DNA of 64,000 nt from Hellea sp965224755 (GCA_965224755.1 OZ245061.1:1302001-1366000); one strand, 5' to 3'; shown: positions 15,778 through 25,061, numbered from the stretch's first letter. The notes: a model not told the origin generated them from the letters alone. Program-made: numbers and translations.

Positions 15778-17295
15778 ATGGCTAAAACAGCAGTAAAAAA
15801 GAAAGCTCCCGCTAAAAAGGCAGTGGCTAAAAAAGCGCCCGTTAAGCGCGCCGTTAAGCGTAAAGTCTCGGCGCCCAAAGCAACAGGCCGTATCAGCCAA
15901 ATCATTGGCGCGGTTGTTGACGTGGAATTTGTCGGCGATTTGCCGACTATCCTCAACGCGCTTGAAACCGATAACCAAGGCAACCGCCTTGTGCTCGAAG
16001 TGGCGCAGCATCTGGGACAAAACACAGTTCGCACCATTGCTATGGACGCGACGGAAGGTCTTGTGCGCGGCCAACCCGTGACCGATCTCGGCTCACCTAT
16101 TACTGTGCCTGTCGGCCCGGCAACCCTTGGCCGTATCATGAACGTGATTGGCGAACCGGTTGACGATGCCGGCCCGATTAAAACCAAGCTTCGCGCGTCC
16201 ATCCATAAAGATGCCCCGCCGCTTGTTGACCAAGCTACAGAATCTGAAGTGCTTGCCACGGGTATTAAAGTGATTGATCTGCTTTGCCCCTATGCCAAAG
16301 GCGGTAAAATCGGGCTCTTTGGCGGCGCCGGTGTTGGCAAGACCGTTTTGATTATGGAACTGATCAACAATATCGCCAAAGCTTATGGCGGTTATTCTGT
16401 TTTTGCCGGTGTTGGCGAGCGCACGCGCGAGGGTAATGACCTTTATCACGAAATGATCGAATCTAACGTCAACGAAGAAGGCGGCGGCGGTGATAGCCGG
16501 TGTTCACTCGTTTACGGCCAAATGAATGAGCCTCCCGGAGCCCGCGCGCGTGTTGCGCTAACAGGCCTGTCTCAGGCCGAATATTTCCGCGACGAAGAGG
16601 GCAAAGACGTGCTTTTCTTCGTTGATAATATCTTCCGCTTTACCCAAGCTGGTTCCGAAGTGTCCGCGCTTCTTGGCCGTATTCCTTCCGCGGTGGGCTA
16701 TCAGCCGACATTGGCCACAGAAATGGGCCAGATGCAGGAACGTATTACCTCGACCAATAAAGGCTCGATTACATCTGTGCAGGCGATTTATGTGCCGGCC
16801 GATGATTTGACCGACCCGGCCCCCGCGACATCCTTTGCCCATTTGGACGCGACTACGGTTCTTAACCGGGCGATTTCCGAAAAAGGTATCTATCCTGCGG
16901 TTGACCCGCTTGATTCGACCTCGCGTATCTTGGAGCCGCGCACAGTCGGCGAAGAGCATTACCAGACCGCCCGTATGGTGCAGGAAATCTTGCAAAAGTA
17001 TAAATCCTTGCAGGATATTATCGCTATTCTCGGCATGGACGAGCTGTCCGAAGAAGATAAAATGACCGTTTCGCGCGCCCGTAAAGTTGAAAAATTCCTA
17101 TCCCAGCCTTTCCATGTGGCGGAAATTTTTACAGGCTCCCCGGGACTTTTGGTCGATCTTAAGGACACAGTAAAATCATTTAAAGGCCTCTGCGAAGGCG
17201 ACTATGATCACTTGCCCGAACAAGCTTTTTATATGGTTGGCGGCATTGAAGGCGTGATTGAAAAAGCGGCTAAAATGGCAGCGGAAGCAGCTTAG
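15778..17295 (+). CDS. atpD: ATP synthase F1 beta subunit with basic N-terminal extension
   Basis: 505 residues. The catalytic subunit: P-loop GGAGVGKTVL, the GERTREGNDLYHEM block with catalytic Glu and Arg, and the ALLGRIPSAVGYQPTLATEM region. The first about 37 residues are a Lys/Ala repeat (AKTAVKKKAPAKKAVAKKAP then VKRAVKRKVS) ahead of the normal beginning GRISQIIGAVVDVEF; most bacterial AtpD proteins lack it. The extension is read from the only plausible ATG (15778, after GAGGAAAA) and is in frame with the core. It would lie at the crown of F1 near the delta subunit. A palindromic element separates the gene from atpC. Confidence 0.97.
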   Translation: MAKTAVKKKAPAKKAVAKKAPVKRAVKRKVSAPKATGRISQIIGAVVDVEFVGDLPTILNALETDNQGNRLVLEVAQHLGQNTVRTIAMDATEGLVRGQPVTDLGSPITVPVGPATLGRIMNVIGEPVDDAGPIKTKLRASIHKDAPPLVDQATESEVLATGIKVIDLLCPYAKGGKIGLFGGAGVGKTVLIMELINNIAKAYGGYSVFAGVGERTREGNDLYHEMIESNVNEEGGGGDSRCSLVYGQMNEPPGARARVALTGLSQAEYFRDEEGKDVLFFVDNIFRFTQAGSEVSALLGRIPSAVGYQPTLATEMGQMQERITSTNKGSITSVQAIYVPADDLTDPAPATSFAHLDATTVLNRAISEKGIYPAVDPLDSTSRILEPRTVGEEHYQTARMVQEILQKYKSLQDIIAILGMDELSEEDKMTVSRARKVEKFLSQPFHVAEIFTGSPGLLVDLKDTVKSFKGLCEGDYDHLPEQAFYMVGGIEGVIEKAAKMAAEAA

Positions 17296-17370
17296 TCCTT
17301 CGAGACGGTCCTCATCCTGAGGAGCCGCCTGCGGCGTCTCGAAGGACGAGGACTTCCTCAGGATGAGGAA
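17296..17370. repeat. Intergenic palindromic element, family B copy 2, inside atp operon
   Basis: It contains CCTTCGAGACGGTCCTCATCCTGAGGAG and its complement GCGTCTCGAAGGACGAGG (arms CCTTCGAGAC/GTCTCGAAGG), then a second small hairpin CTTCCTCAGGATGAGGAAG. It is related to 5322-5417. Sitting between atpD and atpC, it could lower epsilon expression relative to beta or protect the upstream mRNA. Confidence 0.75.
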
Positions 17371-17386
17371 GTTAGGTTAGTAAATT

Positions 17387-17779
17387 ATGGCAGATAAACT
17401 CACATTCTCTCTCGTCTCCCCCGAAGCGGAATTATTCTCCGGCGAGGTGGACCAAGTCGACATTCCGGGTACCGAAGGCGACTTCGGTGTTTTACCCGAT
17501 CATACGCCTGTCATGGCCGCGATCCGGGCGGGCGCGATCACGGTTTATGAAGGCAGCACCGAGACACAATATTTCGTACAAGGCGGCTTTGCCGATGTTA
17601 CGCCTGCGGGCTTGACTGTGCTGGCAGAAAAAGCCTCTCTCATGGCGGATGTGAATGCCGAGGGTTTGAAGGCAGATATCGAAGCGGCAACGACCGCGCT
17701 TGAGGGTCTTGAAGGCGAAGCGGCCTTGGCGGCCCAGCAAAATCTCGACGGGCTAACTGCCACACTGGCGGGCCTTTAG
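17387..17779 (+). CDS. atpC: ATP synthase F1 epsilon subunit
   Basis: 130 residues. The rotor subunit and intrinsic inhibitor. N-terminal beta sandwich: LTFSLVSPEAELFSGEVDQVDIPGTEGDFGVLPDHTPVM (core GTEGDFGVLPDHTP), then GGFADVTPAGLTVLAE. The C-terminal helical part is present but Ala/Glu-rich and short. Start ATG 17387, 16 bp after the palindromic element. The MOSC gene begins 3 bp after its stop, so the operon continues. Confidence 0.96.
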   Translation: MADKLTFSLVSPEAELFSGEVDQVDIPGTEGDFGVLPDHTPVMAAIRAGAITVYEGSTETQYFVQGGFADVTPAGLTVLAEKASLMADVNAEGLKADIEAATTALEGLEGEAALAAQQNLDGLTATLAGL

Positions 17780-17782
17780 GCG

Positions 17783-18325
17783 ATGACGGCGACAGTTATT
17801 GCTGTCGCCTCTGACTCCGGTCACAATTTTTCCAAACCGACATGCGAGTCTATCACCTTGATCGCAGGTATAGGCGTAGAAGGTGATGCCCACGCGGGCG
17901 TCACGGTGCAACACCTGTCCCGAATAGCCAAAACCCCTGACGAACCCAATCTGCGGCAGGTTCATCTTATCCATGCCGAGCTTTTGGATGAATTGGCAGA
18001 AAGGGATTTCAATGTTCTGCCTGGGCAAATGGGCGAGAATATTACTACGCGCGGTGTTGATTTGTTGAACTTGCCGCGCGGGACACTCTTGAATATTGGC
18101 GATACAGCCGTGATTGAAATTACAGGTCTGCGTAATCCCTGCCGGCAGATAAACGGCATTCAAGACGGGTTGATGAAAGCGGTTTTGGCCAAAGACGAAA
18201 ACGGCAATCTTATCCGTAAATCCGGCGCCATGGCGATTGTGCTAACGGGCGGCATTGTGAAGGCCGGAGACGAAATCAAAATCGCCCTGCCGGAGGGCGA
18301 GCACCAGCCCTTGGAATGTGTTTAG
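17783..18325 (+). CDS. MOSC domain protein
   Basis: 180 residues, a single MOSC domain as found at the C-terminus of molybdenum-cofactor sulfurases and in YiiM-like stand-alone proteins. Motifs: GIGVEGDAHAG near the N-terminus, RQVHLIHAELLDEL, GQMGENITTRGVDL, LRNPCRQIN with the conserved Cys, and GAMAIVLTGG. Such proteins bind Moco or handle sulfur carriers; some reduce N-hydroxylated compounds. The substrate is unknown here. ATG 17783 is 3 bp after the atpC stop, so it is transcribed with the ATP synthase genes; no functional tie is known. Confidence 0.9.
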   Translation: MTATVIAVASDSGHNFSKPTCESITLIAGIGVEGDAHAGVTVQHLSRIAKTPDEPNLRQVHLIHAELLDELAERDFNVLPGQMGENITTRGVDLLNLPRGTLLNIGDTAVIEITGLRNPCRQINGIQDGLMKAVLAKDENGNLIRKSGAMAIVLTGGIVKAGDEIKIALPEGEHQPLECV

Positions 18326-18328
18326 CCG

Positions 18329-19174
18329 TTGAGAATACTTAAACGAATTTTGCGAATTTTCTTGGCTCTTGCGGGTCTTATATTGCTTTGCGCTTTTTAT
18401 GGATTTTTCATTGAGCCTGAACGCTTGGTCACGCGCAAGGTCGTCATCACATCACCTTTATGGACGGGCGCGCCGCTAAAGATTGGCCTTGTGTCTGATG
18501 TGCATGTGGGCGGGCGCAAAGTTTACGCGCCAAAAGTCGAGCGCCTTGTTAAGCGTTTAAATGCGCTGGAGCCCGATATTATATTGTTGGCGGGAGATTA
18601 TACAACAGGAACAGCCCCGATGGAGGCACGCGATAAACCCCAAATTCAAGGCATCGAAACCGGCCATGCCGCCTTGGGCGGTCTTCATGCGTCCATGGGA
18701 GTCTATGCCGTTCTTGGTAATCACGACTTCCAATATGGTGCAGAACATGTGCAAACCAATTTAGAGGCGGGCGGCATACATTTCCTGGATAACCGGTCTA
18801 TTGTCATAGAGGATAGGTTTTGTCTCTATGGATTGGCCGATGGTTATTTCGGACATCCGACAGCGGAAGGGTTTTTGTCCTGCCCGAAGGATATTTCTAA
18901 AATCGGGTTTAGCCATAATCCGGACAGTTTGTTTCTGCTGCCGACAGGTAGTGCTTTATTATTGGCCGGGCATACACATGGCGGGCAGGTCAATATTCCC
19001 CTTCTGGGGCGGCGCTTTGCCCCGATAAAATCCGGAAAAGAATACGCCTATGGAAAGTCATATATTGGCATCACGCCCGTTTTTGTAACCGCAGGTATTG
19101 GCCTGTCACAGATATCTGCCCGGTTTAGAACGCCGCCCGAAGTCGTTCTCGTCACGCTAAAAGGCGAAGATTAA
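18329..19174 (+). CDS. Membrane-anchored calcineurin-like metallophosphoesterase
   Basis: 281 residues starting at TTG 18329, 3 bp after the MOSC stop. The N-terminal basic RILKRILRIF and one TM segment (about 8-28) anchor it, with the catalytic domain probably periplasmic. Metal-binding motifs: SDVHVGG, LAGDYTTG, LGNHDF, FSHNPD and AGHTHGGQ, the complete set of the YkuE/YaeI-like family. Related enzymes cleave UDP-diacylglucosamine or other phosphodiesters; the substrate is not determinable. Its stop overlaps the convergent MFS gene by 4 bp. Confidence 0.9.
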   Translation: MRILKRILRIFLALAGLILLCAFYGFFIEPERLVTRKVVITSPLWTGAPLKIGLVSDVHVGGRKVYAPKVERLVKRLNALEPDIILLAGDYTTGTAPMEARDKPQIQGIETGHAALGGLHASMGVYAVLGNHDFQYGAEHVQTNLEAGGIHFLDNRSIVIEDRFCLYGLADGYFGHPTAEGFLSCPKDISKIGFSHNPDSLFLLPTGSALLLAGHTHGGQVNIPLLGRRFAPIKSGKEYAYGKSYIGITPVFVTAGIGLSQISARFRTPPEVVLVTLKGED

Positions 19175-20523
19175 AGAGCGGCCTCTGTTTCTGACAATTC
19201 GGGCTTAGCATTAGGTTTATAGCGGGCTTGTCGGTCAGCTTTATCTGTGATCATGCCGTAAGTCAGGAACGCAATGACGGCGAGGCTTGCAGCCATGAGG
19301 AAAGGCGCGCCGGGAACATAGGGTATAGCGGCATCGGAGAGAACATGCTGGCCGATACGCAATATATTGGATGGGAAGGTTTCCAAACCAAAGCTGGCCT
19401 TGTTATTTGTGTCCCCGAAATAATAGAACATACCGGCCATCAGAAAAGGCCCGATCATTAAGGCCAAGCCTTGCGCGGCCCCGATAGCGCCTTGTAATTC
19501 GCCTTGCTCGGACTCGGATATGCGGCTGCTCATCATATTGGTCAAAGCCGGGCCGTAGAGTCCGGCAAAGGCGGCAAAGGGGCCTGCCGCATAGATAATC
19601 CAGCCCTTATCGGCGCTGCCCAACATCGTATAGGCAATGACAGCGGAGACCATGCCGATGACGCCCGCCCAAAACAGCCCGACTTTGGGGATGATGATAC
19701 GAATAAGTCCGCCTTGGACAATGATGCTGGCGACCCCGAAAGCGCCAAGAGAAATACCGACATCTCCTGTGCTCCATCCGAGCCCCTCCATGGTGGAGAA
19801 AGTATAGGTTGTCGGGTAAACTGTATGTGCCATCCCCAATAGGAAGAGGATAAAAATCAGGCTTTTAACACCTTTAATCCGTCCCAAAGAGGCCAGCGAA
19901 CCAAAGGGATTGGAGCGCTTCCAGCTAAAGGCGCGGCGCTTATCCTTGGCAAGCGTTTCGGGTAAGAAAATCAGGCCGTAAACAACATTGAGCAACGAAA
20001 TAATCCCCGCCGCAATAAAGGGCACGCGCGGGCCATATTCACCGAGCAGCCCGCCGACGACAGGGCCAAGCATAAATCCAACCCCGAAAGCCGCGCCGAC
20101 AAGGCCGAAATTCTGCGCGCGGGTTTCCGGCGGGCTGATATCGGCGATATAAGCATTGGCCGTAGAGAATGTCGCTCCGAAGGCTCCGGCGATTATCCTG
20201 CCGATGAAGAGAAAGGCGACGGTTGGGGCAAAGCCCATAATGAAATAATCTATGCCCAGCCCCAAAAGCGAGAGCAGCATGATAGGCCGCCGCCCGAAAC
20301 GGTCTGATAAGCCGCCAACAATCGGCATACAAATGAATTGAAACAGAGCGAAGATAAAAGTCAGCCACATGCCGTAAATCACGGCCTGATTGTTGGGCAG
20401 ACCTGTCAGGTCTTTGAGAAGATCCGGCAACACGGGTATCATAATGCCAAAGCCGATGGAATTTATAACCACCGTTATCAAAACAAATATCAGGGCATTC
20501 TTGTTATGAATTTTTCCAGCCAT
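19171..20523 (-). CDS. MFS exporter, TetA-like (DHA1 family)
   Basis: About 450 residues from ATG 20523 (MAGKIHNKNALIF); the longer frame overlaps rppH and is rejected. Twelve hydrophobic segments. Motif A between TM2 and TM3 reads GGLSDRFGRRPIML, and motif C in TM5 is visible as GFMLGPVVGGLLGEYGP. The opening VINSIGFGIMIPVLPDLL matches TetA/class A-G-type tetracycline or multidrug exporters, which antiport drug and H+. Such genes are common chromosomal exporters, so resistance to tetracycline is not implied. It begins 13 bp after rppH and ends the minus-strand run. Confidence 0.88.
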   Translation of the reverse strand: MAGKIHNKNALIFVLITVVINSIGFGIMIPVLPDLLKDLTGLPNNQAVIYGMWLTFIFALFQFICMPIVGGLSDRFGRRPIMLLSLLGLGIDYFIMGFAPTVAFLFIGRIIAGAFGATFSTANAYIADISPPETRAQNFGLVGAAFGVGFMLGPVVGGLLGEYGPRVPFIAAGIISLLNVVYGLIFLPETLAKDKRRAFSWKRSNPFGSLASLGRIKGVKSLIFILFLLGMAHTVYPTTYTFSTMEGLGWSTGDVGISLGAFGVASIIVQGGLIRIIIPKVGLFWAGVIGMVSAVIAYTMLGSADKGWIIYAAGPFAAFAGLYGPALTNMMSSRISESEQGELQGAIGAAQGLALMIGPFLMAGMFYYFGDTNNKASFGLETFPSNILRIGQHVLSDAAIPYVPGAPFLMAASLAVIAFLTYGMITDKADRQARYKPNAKPELSETEAAL

Positions 20524-20536
20524 GGGACGCCCTACG

Positions 20537-21037
20537 CTATTTTTGGGGGCGCGAGAAGCGTTCAAATTCGCTTGCCAACCGTTCATAAACCTTGCGTTTA
20601 AAGGGCACGATTAGGGCTGGTGTCTGTGAAAGCGCCCCCCATCGCCACTCGGAAAATTCCTGCGGGCCGTGGGATTGCAAATCTATCTGCGTCTCATCGC
20701 CATGATAGCGAAAGGCAAACCATCTCTGCCGCTGTCCGCGCCAATTTTTCGTGGCTTTACGGGTCTTATATTCAGGCGGAAAATCATAATAGAGCCAGTC
20801 TTTGACCTCGCCGATAGGCGTAACCATGCCCAATGTTATGCCTGTTTCCTCGAACAGCTCCCGCGCGGCGGCCACTTCCGGTATTTCGCCGGTATCGATC
20901 CCGCCTTGCGGCATTTGCCAACAATGCGGCCCGTCCTGTCCCATGCGTTTACCGAGCCAGACTTGCCCTTTTGCATTAAACACCGCTACGCCGACAGCCG
21001 GGCGATAGCAGGATATGTCAGCCGTAGGACGGGGCAT
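20537..21037 (-). CDS. rppH: RNA pyrophosphohydrolase RppH
   Basis: About 166 residues from ATG 21037 (MPRPTADISCYRPAVGVAVF). A Nudix hydrolase that removes pyrophosphate from 5' ends of mRNA and so triggers decay. The Nudix box begins GGIDTGE and ends RELFEETGI; upstream is KRMGQDGPHCWQMPQGG and downstream KDWLYYDFPPEYK and WRGQRQRWFAFR, all typical of RppH. The ATG overlaps the stop of the upstream polysaccharide-deacetylase gene (TAATG). Cytoplasmic. Confidence 0.95.
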   Translation of the reverse strand: MPRPTADISCYRPAVGVAVFNAKGQVWLGKRMGQDGPHCWQMPQGGIDTGEIPEVAAARELFEETGITLGMVTPIGEVKDWLYYDFPPEYKTRKATKNWRGQRQRWFAFRYHGDETQIDLQSHGPQEFSEWRWGALSQTPALIVPFKRKVYERLASEFERFSRPQK

Positions 21038-22254
21038 TATCGTAGCGCATAAGAAGCCGGGGCCAAGACAAGGCCTTGGCTGTCCAAAGTGCGTGTCCAA
21101 TTTTTTACGGCCTCTATAGTTTCAGGATAGGCAAAACCGACACCGATCTGGCCGCCGGATGCGCGCGCAGTATCGGCCAGCCTTATGAGTTCAGACTTAA
21201 TACGGGCGCTGTCCTGTACGGGGTCAATCAGGTTAAAGCCTTTGGCAAAGGGCAGACCTGCGCTTTGGGAGAGGGCGCTAAGACTGGGGGCAGTTTCGGA
21301 GCCGTCATAGATGAAGCCCAATCCTGCTTTTGCCAAACGGTCAAGAATGGGCGCGGCCGCGTCGGCGCGGGTTAAGAACAGGTCACCATTATAATTAGTG
21401 ACAGCGAAATAGCCCTGCGCGCGGCTGAGCAGCCAATCGAGATTGCGGTTATTGCTACTCGTATTATGACTGGCGAGTAGGGCGCGATCTGCGCCGGGTT
21501 CAGAGGCGTCAAACACGCTGGATTCCATAGGAAGTTCGATAAGCACTTCATGGCCTTTGGCGCGGGCCTGATGAACCCAGTTTTGCAGACCTGTCGCATG
21601 GGTCGCAAAGGAGAGAGTCACATCAGCGGGAAGTTCGTTAATCGCTTTTTGCGTCAGGCTACGATTGACGCCTAAACCGCCAATAATAATGGAGATGGGT
21701 TTTTTACCGGATACAGGTATAAACGGGCGTTTATATGCGCTTACGGATTTAATGCCATTTGGCCCGATAGCCGGAATGCGGCCATAGGCGCTCATCTTAC
21801 TAAGCCCGGCAAAAGGCGCAGGGGCGAGTCCGGATGAGTTGCCGTCAATCGGCGCGCCGTCTATCATAATTGTTTGCGGCCCGTTCGTAATGGGGGAGAG
21901 GATTACCTGGGGAGTAGTCGTTGCGACAGGCGGCTGCGCGGAGGGATGCACAGGATTACCCAACGCGTCTATTTTTTCTGTCGGGTTCTCATTCTCCGGC
22001 ACGTCTCCGGCCAAAAGATCAGGCAGGGCCTCGCCTATGCCGTTCAGATTATCTGAAGCGGGGGGCAGCGGCAGAGGCTCTATTGCAATGGCTCCCGCGA
22101 CATCTGCATCTTTGGCATTTCCGAGAAATTTGGTAGCAACAACAATGCCGCTTATGAGCAACATTAATACGCAGAGCGCCAATAAGGCATGTTTACGGCG
22201 TGAGGGTAGGGGTTGGCGATATCGCCTTTGCACGGCCTGATAAGGTTCGGTCAT
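21037..22254 (-). CDS. Divergent polysaccharide deacetylase (YibQ-like)
   Basis: 405 residues. A basic N-terminus and one TM segment (about 23-41, LLALCVLMLLISGIVVATKF) are followed by a Pro/Ala-rich linker to about residue 190, then the DUF610-type domain: PISIIIGGLGVNRSLTQKAI, LSFATHATGLQNWVHQARAKG, GHEVLIELPMES, and the family-typical end QGLVLAPASYALR. These proteins resemble NodB deacetylases but often lack the metal triad; here GLGVN replaces the usual catalytic Asp-Asp. A cell-wall role is inferred from its constant association with envC and ctpA. Confidence 0.9.
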   Translation of the reverse strand: MTEPYQAVQRRYRQPLPSRRKHALLALCVLMLLISGIVVATKFLGNAKDADVAGAIAIEPLPLPPASDNLNGIGEALPDLLAGDVPENENPTEKIDALGNPVHPSAQPPVATTTPQVILSPITNGPQTIMIDGAPIDGNSSGLAPAPFAGLSKMSAYGRIPAIGPNGIKSVSAYKRPFIPVSGKKPISIIIGGLGVNRSLTQKAINELPADVTLSFATHATGLQNWVHQARAKGHEVLIELPMESSVFDASEPGADRALLASHNTSSNNRNLDWLLSRAQGYFAVTNYNGDLFLTRADAAAPILDRLAKAGLGFIYDGSETAPSLSALSQSAGLPFAKGFNLIDPVQDSARIKSELIRLADTARASGGQIGVGFAYPETIEAVKNWTRTLDSQGLVLAPASYALR

Positions 22255-22296
22255 AGGCGCGTGTTAGGGTGATTTGCGTGGGGCGTCTATGCTCTA

Positions 22297-23646
22297 TTAC
22301 GGCAACTCATAACGCGAGGCTTGCTCGGCCATAAGCGTGCGATAGCGTGATGTTTTAAGAATATCCACGGCCTTAGAAATTTGAAAATCCTTGGTTTCAG
22401 GCCAATCTTCGGACGGATAGATGATATCCTCATACTTTTCCTCATAATCCGTATCGTCTGGATTAAGCAGAGAATTTGGTAGGCTGTCTTCGCGAAAACG
22501 CTTTTGCAGCTCGCCCGTATCTTCGCGCATGGCGACCAGAATATCGGGCATAATTCCGCGCCCCTGAATGGATTTTCCCGACGGCGTATAATAGCGCTGC
22601 GTCGTCATCCGAAGAGCGCCGCCATGTTTTAGGAGTGGAATAACGGATTGCACAGAGCCTTTGCCGAAACTGCGGCGGCCCATAACAATAGCGCGGCCGC
22701 GGTCTTGCAAAGCGCCAGCAACAATTTCTGCCGCCGAGGCCGAGCCGCTATTAACGAGGACGACAATGGGCATATTGGGATAAAGCTCGCCCGCTTCGGC
22801 ATTATAACGCTGTGTATCTCCGGGTTTGCGGCCCCGCGCGGAGAGCACTTCGCCGCCGTCTAAAAACAGACTTGAGACATCAACGGACTGGTCGAGCAAT
22901 CCGCCGCGATTACTGCGTAAATCAATGATGAGTCCGTTCATCTTGCCGCCAAGGGAGCTTTCGAGCGATTTTAGAGCTTTGGTTAGGTCTTTTGTGAGTT
23001 CTGTATTATTGAAGGTTTCGATGAAAACATAGCCGACGCCTTGCTCAACACGGTGGCGGACAGCGCGGCCTCTGACGACCTGACGCACAACAGTGATTTC
23101 GCGGGGCACTTTTCCGGGGCTGAGAACTGTCACCGTAATTGGGTCGCCTGCCAAACCGCGCATGCCTTCAACGGCATCATCAAGCGTTTTGCCGCGCACT
23201 TTATCGCCGTCTACCGCTGTAATATAATCACCGGCGCGAATGCCGGCAGCATAGGCCGGGCCGTCTTCGATGGCGTGGTTGACCTTGACGAGTTGGGACT
23301 CCAGCGTGACTTCAATACCGAGGCCGCCATATTCGCGTTTTTGGGCTTTGCGCTGCTTCGTATACGCTACAGGAGGCACATAGGAAGAGTGAGGATCCAA
23401 AGAGGCGAGCGCGCCGTTGAGTGCATTTTCAATCAGGGTCTTGTCATCAACCTCTTCAACATAGAGATCACGCGTGCGCGCGAAAATATCGGCAAAAAGC
23501 TCCAGTTTTTGCAGCGTCTCCGTGTTCTTTTTGGATTGCGGTTTGGCCGAGAGCGTAGGCGACCACAGGGCAAAGCCTGTGCCGAGTAACGCCAATAAGG
23601 CGGTTTTTTTGATCACAGGGACAGGGCGTAGATTTTTAAACGCCAT
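22297..23646 (-). CDS. S41 carboxy-terminal processing peptidase, copy 2
   Basis: 449 residues. Signal sequence (LLALLGTGFALWSPTLSA), then the N-terminal helical region (LELFADIFARTRDLYVEEVD), PDZ domain (EYGGLGIEVTL to AAGIRAGDYITAVDGDKV) and S41 protease core. The catalytic Ser is in NSGSASAAEIVAG and the Lys in SFGKGSVQSVIPL, so the dyad is intact. Periplasmic protease that trims proteins from their C-terminus; relatives regulate murein hydrolases. It lies 9 bp after another S41 gene with the same architecture, a tandem duplication. Confidence 0.93.
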   Translation of the reverse strand: MAFKNLRPVPVIKKTALLALLGTGFALWSPTLSAKPQSKKNTETLQKLELFADIFARTRDLYVEEVDDKTLIENALNGALASLDPHSSYVPPVAYTKQRKAQKREYGGLGIEVTLESQLVKVNHAIEDGPAYAAGIRAGDYITAVDGDKVRGKTLDDAVEGMRGLAGDPITVTVLSPGKVPREITVVRQVVRGRAVRHRVEQGVGYVFIETFNNTELTKDLTKALKSLESSLGGKMNGLIIDLRSNRGGLLDQSVDVSSLFLDGGEVLSARGRKPGDTQRYNAEAGELYPNMPIVVLVNSGSASAAEIVAGALQDRGRAIVMGRRSFGKGSVQSVIPLLKHGGALRMTTQRYYTPSGKSIQGRGIMPDILVAMREDTGELQKRFREDSLPNSLLNPDDTDYEEKYEDIIYPSEDWPETKDFQISKAVDILKTSRYRTLMAEQASRYELP

Positions 23647-23655
23647 TGACTATTC

Positions 23656-24969
23656 CTAACCGGCTGCTTCGGCCAATAATTTTGGGTAGGCCCCGTCTTT
23701 CAGGATTTCGATGGCCCGTTGAAGCTGATAATCATCTTCGACTTTAAACCCTTCCGGCGGATAATCGACCACCAGTTCAGCTTTCTCTTCGGCCTCTTTC
23801 TCATTTTCAATCGCATTGGGCAGATCGGCCTCGCGCAGACCTTTACGGGCTTTACCATTATCGGGCACAGCCGCGACCGCGATATCAGGATCAATGCCTG
23901 TGCCTTGAATAGAGCGGCCTGACGGTGTGTAATAACGCTGCGTAGTCAAGCGGAGCGCGCCGTCGCGGCCCCCGCGTAGTGGTATGACGGATTGTACGGA
24001 GCCTTTGCCAAAAGATGTCATGCCGACGAGAAGTCCGCGTCCGCGGTTTTGAATAGCACCGGCCACGATTTCAGAAGCCGAGGCCGAAGCTCCGTCAATC
24101 AAAACCACAAGCGGGATGTTTTTGGCAAGCTCGCCGCGCTGGCCATTATAACGCTCGGTATCGCTGGCGAGGCGGCCGCGCGTGGAAACAATTTCGCCGC
24201 CGTCCAGAAAAGCACTGCTGACTTTGATGGATTGATCCAAAAGTCCGCCCGGATTACCGCGTAAATCAAGGACGATGCCGGGAATTCTGCCGCCAAATTC
24301 TTTTTTCAGCCCGGCAACGGCGTCTTCAAGGCCGGTATCGGCTTTTTCGTTAAATTGCGAAATCCGGATATAGCCCATGCCGTCTTTGACTTCATATTTA
24401 ACGGAGGGGCGTTTGATAACTTCGCGAACCATGGTGATTTCCAGCGGGTCTTCGCCTTCGCGGGCGACGGTGATGGTGATCGGCTCGCCGGGCTTGCCGC
24501 GCATCGTGCTGACCGCTTCCGTTAGCGAGAGGCCCATAATGCTTTTGCCTTCGATTTCAGTAATATAGTCACCGGCTTTCACGCCGGCGCGCTTGGCGGG
24601 GGTATCATCAATCGGGGAGATGACTTTGACAAAGCCGTCTTCGGTGGTGACTTCCATGCCGAGGCCGCCATATTCGCCCGAGGTCGAAACTTGCAGATCG
24701 CGGTAAGCGTCCGGATTGACATAGCTGGAATGGGGGTCGAGCGATTGCAGCATGCCGTTAATGGCGTCTTCAATCAGGGCGCCGTCATCAACATTGACAA
24801 CATAGTCACTGCGCACACGGGCCAGAACATCGGCAAAGAGTTCCAATTGTTGGAAGGTTTCATCATAGGAGGGGCGCTCAACCGCAATCGCCGTTTGATT
24901 GGCGCTGGAAAAGGCAAAGATCGAGACGGCTGCGACAGTGCCGATTGCGGGTAAAACATATTTCATCAT
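23656..24969 (-). CDS. ctpA: S41 carboxy-terminal processing peptidase, copy 1 (CtpA)
   Basis: 437 residues. Signal sequence (YVLPAIGTVAAVSIFAFSSA), helical region LELFADVLARVRSDYVVNVD, PDZ domain (EYGGLGMEVTTEDGFVKVIS to KAGDYITEIEGKS), then the protease core with Ser in GASASASEIVAG and Lys in SFGKGSVQSVIPL. It directly follows the envC-like gene, the standard alphaproteobacterial order, so this copy is probably the ancestral one. It and the next gene are alike in every domain but differ in linker lengths and C-termini (this one has an acidic EKEAEEKAELVVDYPPEGF stretch). MM start at 24969 or 24966. Confidence 0.94.
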   Translation of the reverse strand: MMKYVLPAIGTVAAVSIFAFSSANQTAIAVERPSYDETFQQLELFADVLARVRSDYVVNVDDGALIEDAINGMLQSLDPHSSYVNPDAYRDLQVSTSGEYGGLGMEVTTEDGFVKVISPIDDTPAKRAGVKAGDYITEIEGKSIMGLSLTEAVSTMRGKPGEPITITVAREGEDPLEITMVREVIKRPSVKYEVKDGMGYIRISQFNEKADTGLEDAVAGLKKEFGGRIPGIVLDLRGNPGGLLDQSIKVSSAFLDGGEIVSTRGRLASDTERYNGQRGELAKNIPLVVLIDGASASASEIVAGAIQNRGRGLLVGMTSFGKGSVQSVIPLRGGRDGALRLTTQRYYTPSGRSIQGTGIDPDIAVAAVPDNGKARKGLREADLPNAIENEKEAEEKAELVVDYPPEGFKVEDDYQLQRAIEILKDGAYPKLLAEAAG

Positions 24970-25061
24970 ATCGTCAGTCCATCCATTTTGTGCCGTTATA
25001 AGGCAGTCTTTTAATCTATCGCGGCTTTCACAGGCTTACCAGCCCAAAAACTGCGATATTA

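Noticed and set aside
13430..17168. Minus-strand ORFs of 100-216 codons inside atpA, atpG and atpD
   Set aside because: Typical antisense shadows of highly expressed genes in this GC range; no homology pattern seen, and the sense frames are unambiguous.
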